Source: Dethiosulfovibrio faecalis
GTDB taxonomy: Bacteria; Synergistota; Synergistia; Synergistales; Dethiosulfovibrionaceae
Direction of reading: 5' to 3'
Length of the DNA stretch: 64,000 bases
NCBI RefSeq assembly: GCF_021568795.1
Contig: NZ_JAKGUE010000003.1
Coordinates: 124,001-188,000 of the forward strand
The notes beneath the pieces are model-generated. The model worked only from the letters and a program-made list of their open reading frames with translations. It did not search any database and was not told where the DNA came from. The position numbers and the translations under genes are program-made. Below are positions 62,999 to 64,000 of the stretch, one piece after another (position 1 is the stretch's first letter; each line of letters begins with the position of its first letter).

Positions 62999-63610
62999 CT
63001 ACGGGGTCAGTCCCTTCAATATGATGGCGGTTATCTGCTCGAGGTAATCGTCGTCCTTAACCTCGCTGTAGCTGCCCTGTCTTACGTGTTCCTCCATGTG
63101 TCCGTGAAACTCCCACCATACGTGAACCGTTCCGCACACCATCGCCGTGATCGTGAGGGGCGACACGTCGTTTCTTATCTCGCCACGGCTCTGGGCCTCC
63201 TTGATGGACGATTCGTACCAGTGGTGGATGTCCTCCTCGCCGCCCCAGGGGGCGTCGTCCCCCTCCAGCCTTCCCCAGTTGGCCATGCGGACCATCCTGG
63301 GGTTGTCCCTGTAGAAGGAGAAGGCCACTTCTATCATGTCCGAGACGAACTCCGGCCCCGCCCCGACGGGAATCGGCTTGGGCTGAAGCTTATCCCTCCA
63401 TCGATCGACTATCCCGTCCTTGACCGATTCGTACAGTCCCTCCTTGTTCTGAAAGTGAAACAGTATCAACGGCCCGGAGGCCCCGCTTTTCCTGGATATC
63501 TCGCTTATCGTGGCGCCTGCGAAGCCCTTGTCGGCGAAAACCTCCTCCGCCGCCTTCAATATGGCCCTCTTCGTCCCCTCCGGGTCTCTAGCAACTTTTC
63601 CCTCTTTCAT
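62999..63610 (-). CDS. TetR family repressor of the methyltransferase-ABC operon
   Basis: 203 residues. HTH region AAEEVFADKGFAGATISEIS, then KSGASGPLILFHFQNKEGLY; the remainder is a helical ligand domain. It is the first gene of the leftward operon TetR-methyltransferase-ABC-ABC. Start ATG 63610, nine bases after GAGGTG. An inverted repeat that fits its operator lies just upstream (63626-63647), so it probably represses its own operon until the ligand arrives. Confidence 0.9.
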   Translation of the reverse strand: MKEGKVARDPEGTKRAILKAAEEVFADKGFAGATISEISRKSGASGPLILFHFQNKEGLYESVKDGIVDRWRDKLQPKPIPVGAGPEFVSDMIEVAFSFYRDNPRMVRMANWGRLEGDDAPWGGEEDIHHWYESSIKEAQSRGEIRNDVSPLTITAMVCGTVHVWWEFHGHMEEHVRQGSYSEVKDDDYLEQITAIILKGLTP

Positions 63611-63625
63611 AGTTAGAAACACCTC

Positions 63626-63647
63626 ACTTACTTATCGGTCAGTAAGT
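63626..63647. promoter_or_regulatory. Probable TetR operator
   Basis: Inverted repeat ACTTACT-N8-AGTAAGT (arms 63626-63632 and 63641-63647) starting 15 bases before the TetR start codon. The layout and sequence resemble operators of TetR repressors (for example TTACTGACCGATAAGTAA-like). Confidence 0.65.
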
Positions 63648-63779
63648 TAGTTCATATAAACAAAAATGTCAAGAGGCAAAGAGCCCGTTCCCGCTCAAGC
63701 GGCTGTACGAGATCTCTCGTTGAGGATATAATCTCTATTCGGTTGTGTAATTTATTTAAGGCAGGAGGAGATGGTGCTT

Positions 63780-64000
63780 ATGCGTTTTAGAACAATCGCA
63801 GGGTTCGTCTTTTTTATGGTGTCCTTTTTGTTCCGATCGGTGGCTTTCTCGGAAGAGGTCGACACGAATCGATTGAAAGAACTCGTAAACGGAGGGAACT
63901 GCGTTCTCGTGGATGTCAGGGACAGCGCTGCCTTCAATGGGTGGAAGCTGGATGGTGTCTCCAGAGGAGGCCATATCGCCGGAGCGGTCAATTTTGCCGC
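63780..64000 (+). CDS. Secreted rhodanese-like protein (3' end outside window)
   Basis: The first 73 residues are visible: a signal peptide (TIAGFVFFMVSFLFRSVAF, cleavage near residue 24) and the first rhodanese strand with NCVLVDVRDSAAFNGWKLDG and GHIAGAVNF. The DVRD and GHIxGA motifs are those of rhodanese domains, which carry sulfur on a cysteine further on. Upstream AGGAGGAG nine bases before ATG 63780; ATG 63771 and GTG 63774 are alternatives. Divergent from the TetR gene. Confidence 0.75.
   Translation, partial: MRFRTIAGFVFFMVSFLFRSVAFSEEVDTNRLKELVNGGNCVLVDVRDSAAFNGWKLDGVSRGGHIAGAVNFA

Overview
The window looks like the replication-origin region of an anaerobic, amino-acid-fermenting bacterium, most likely a member of the Synergistota close to Dethiosulfovibrio. 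The assignment is inference from gene content (iron-sulfur serine dehydratase, flavodiiron protein, TRAP and BMP-type importers, ureide and hydantoin enzymes, a separated dnaA/parAB arrangement) and from a fairly GC-rich base composition judged by eye. No database search was possible.

Left part (1-13.9 kb): a diguanylate cyclase cut by the window edge, a secreted DUF2993-like protein, an MFS transporter, the two-subunit L-serine dehydratase followed by a large UPF0182 membrane protein, a NapH-like membrane ferredoxin, a chemoreceptor/flavodiiron protein pair and a lytic transglycosylase.

Replication block (13.9-24.6 kb): dnaA, dnaN, recF, a small secreted protein, mnmG, a DciA-like protein, another secreted protein, yhdT and panF all run leftwards. 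Dense DnaA boxes lie both between dnaA and dnaN and upstream of dnaA, giving a bipartite oriC with an AT-rich candidate unwinding element beside dnaN. A class V aminotransferase points the other way.

Middle (24.7-34 kb): trkA-trkH, a Sel1 protein, a nitroreductase, a hairpin-rich MITE-like element, then the leftward run lysR-rsmG-parA-parB-atpZ-HIT-yigZ. Four copies of the palindrome TTTCCCGGGAAA lie in the window. Two equal the Noc-binding site of Bacillus (NBS) and flank or overlap parB. Two are hybrids between NBS and parS. No canonical parS was found, so the ParB here probably uses an NBS-like site.

Catabolic island (34-52.2 kb): a rightward array with an M20-like protein, two fold-type-II PLP enzymes, a D-aminoacylase, a TRAP transporter whose binding protein is frameshifted, YgeY, YgeW, a four-gene BMP-type ABC importer, a hydantoinase and carbamate kinase. 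Read as a pathway, it imports ureides or hydantoins, opens the ring, transfers the carbamoyl group to phosphate, makes ATP with carbamate kinase and deaminates the remaining amino acid.

Right end (52.2-64 kb): an alpha/beta hydrolase with panB, a DJ-1/PfpI protein, an ASCH protein, a lipoprotein with two ZinT-like domains, a NYN-LOTUS protein, an FAH-family enzyme, a TetR-methyltransferase-ABC-ABC operon and the start of a secreted rhodanese.
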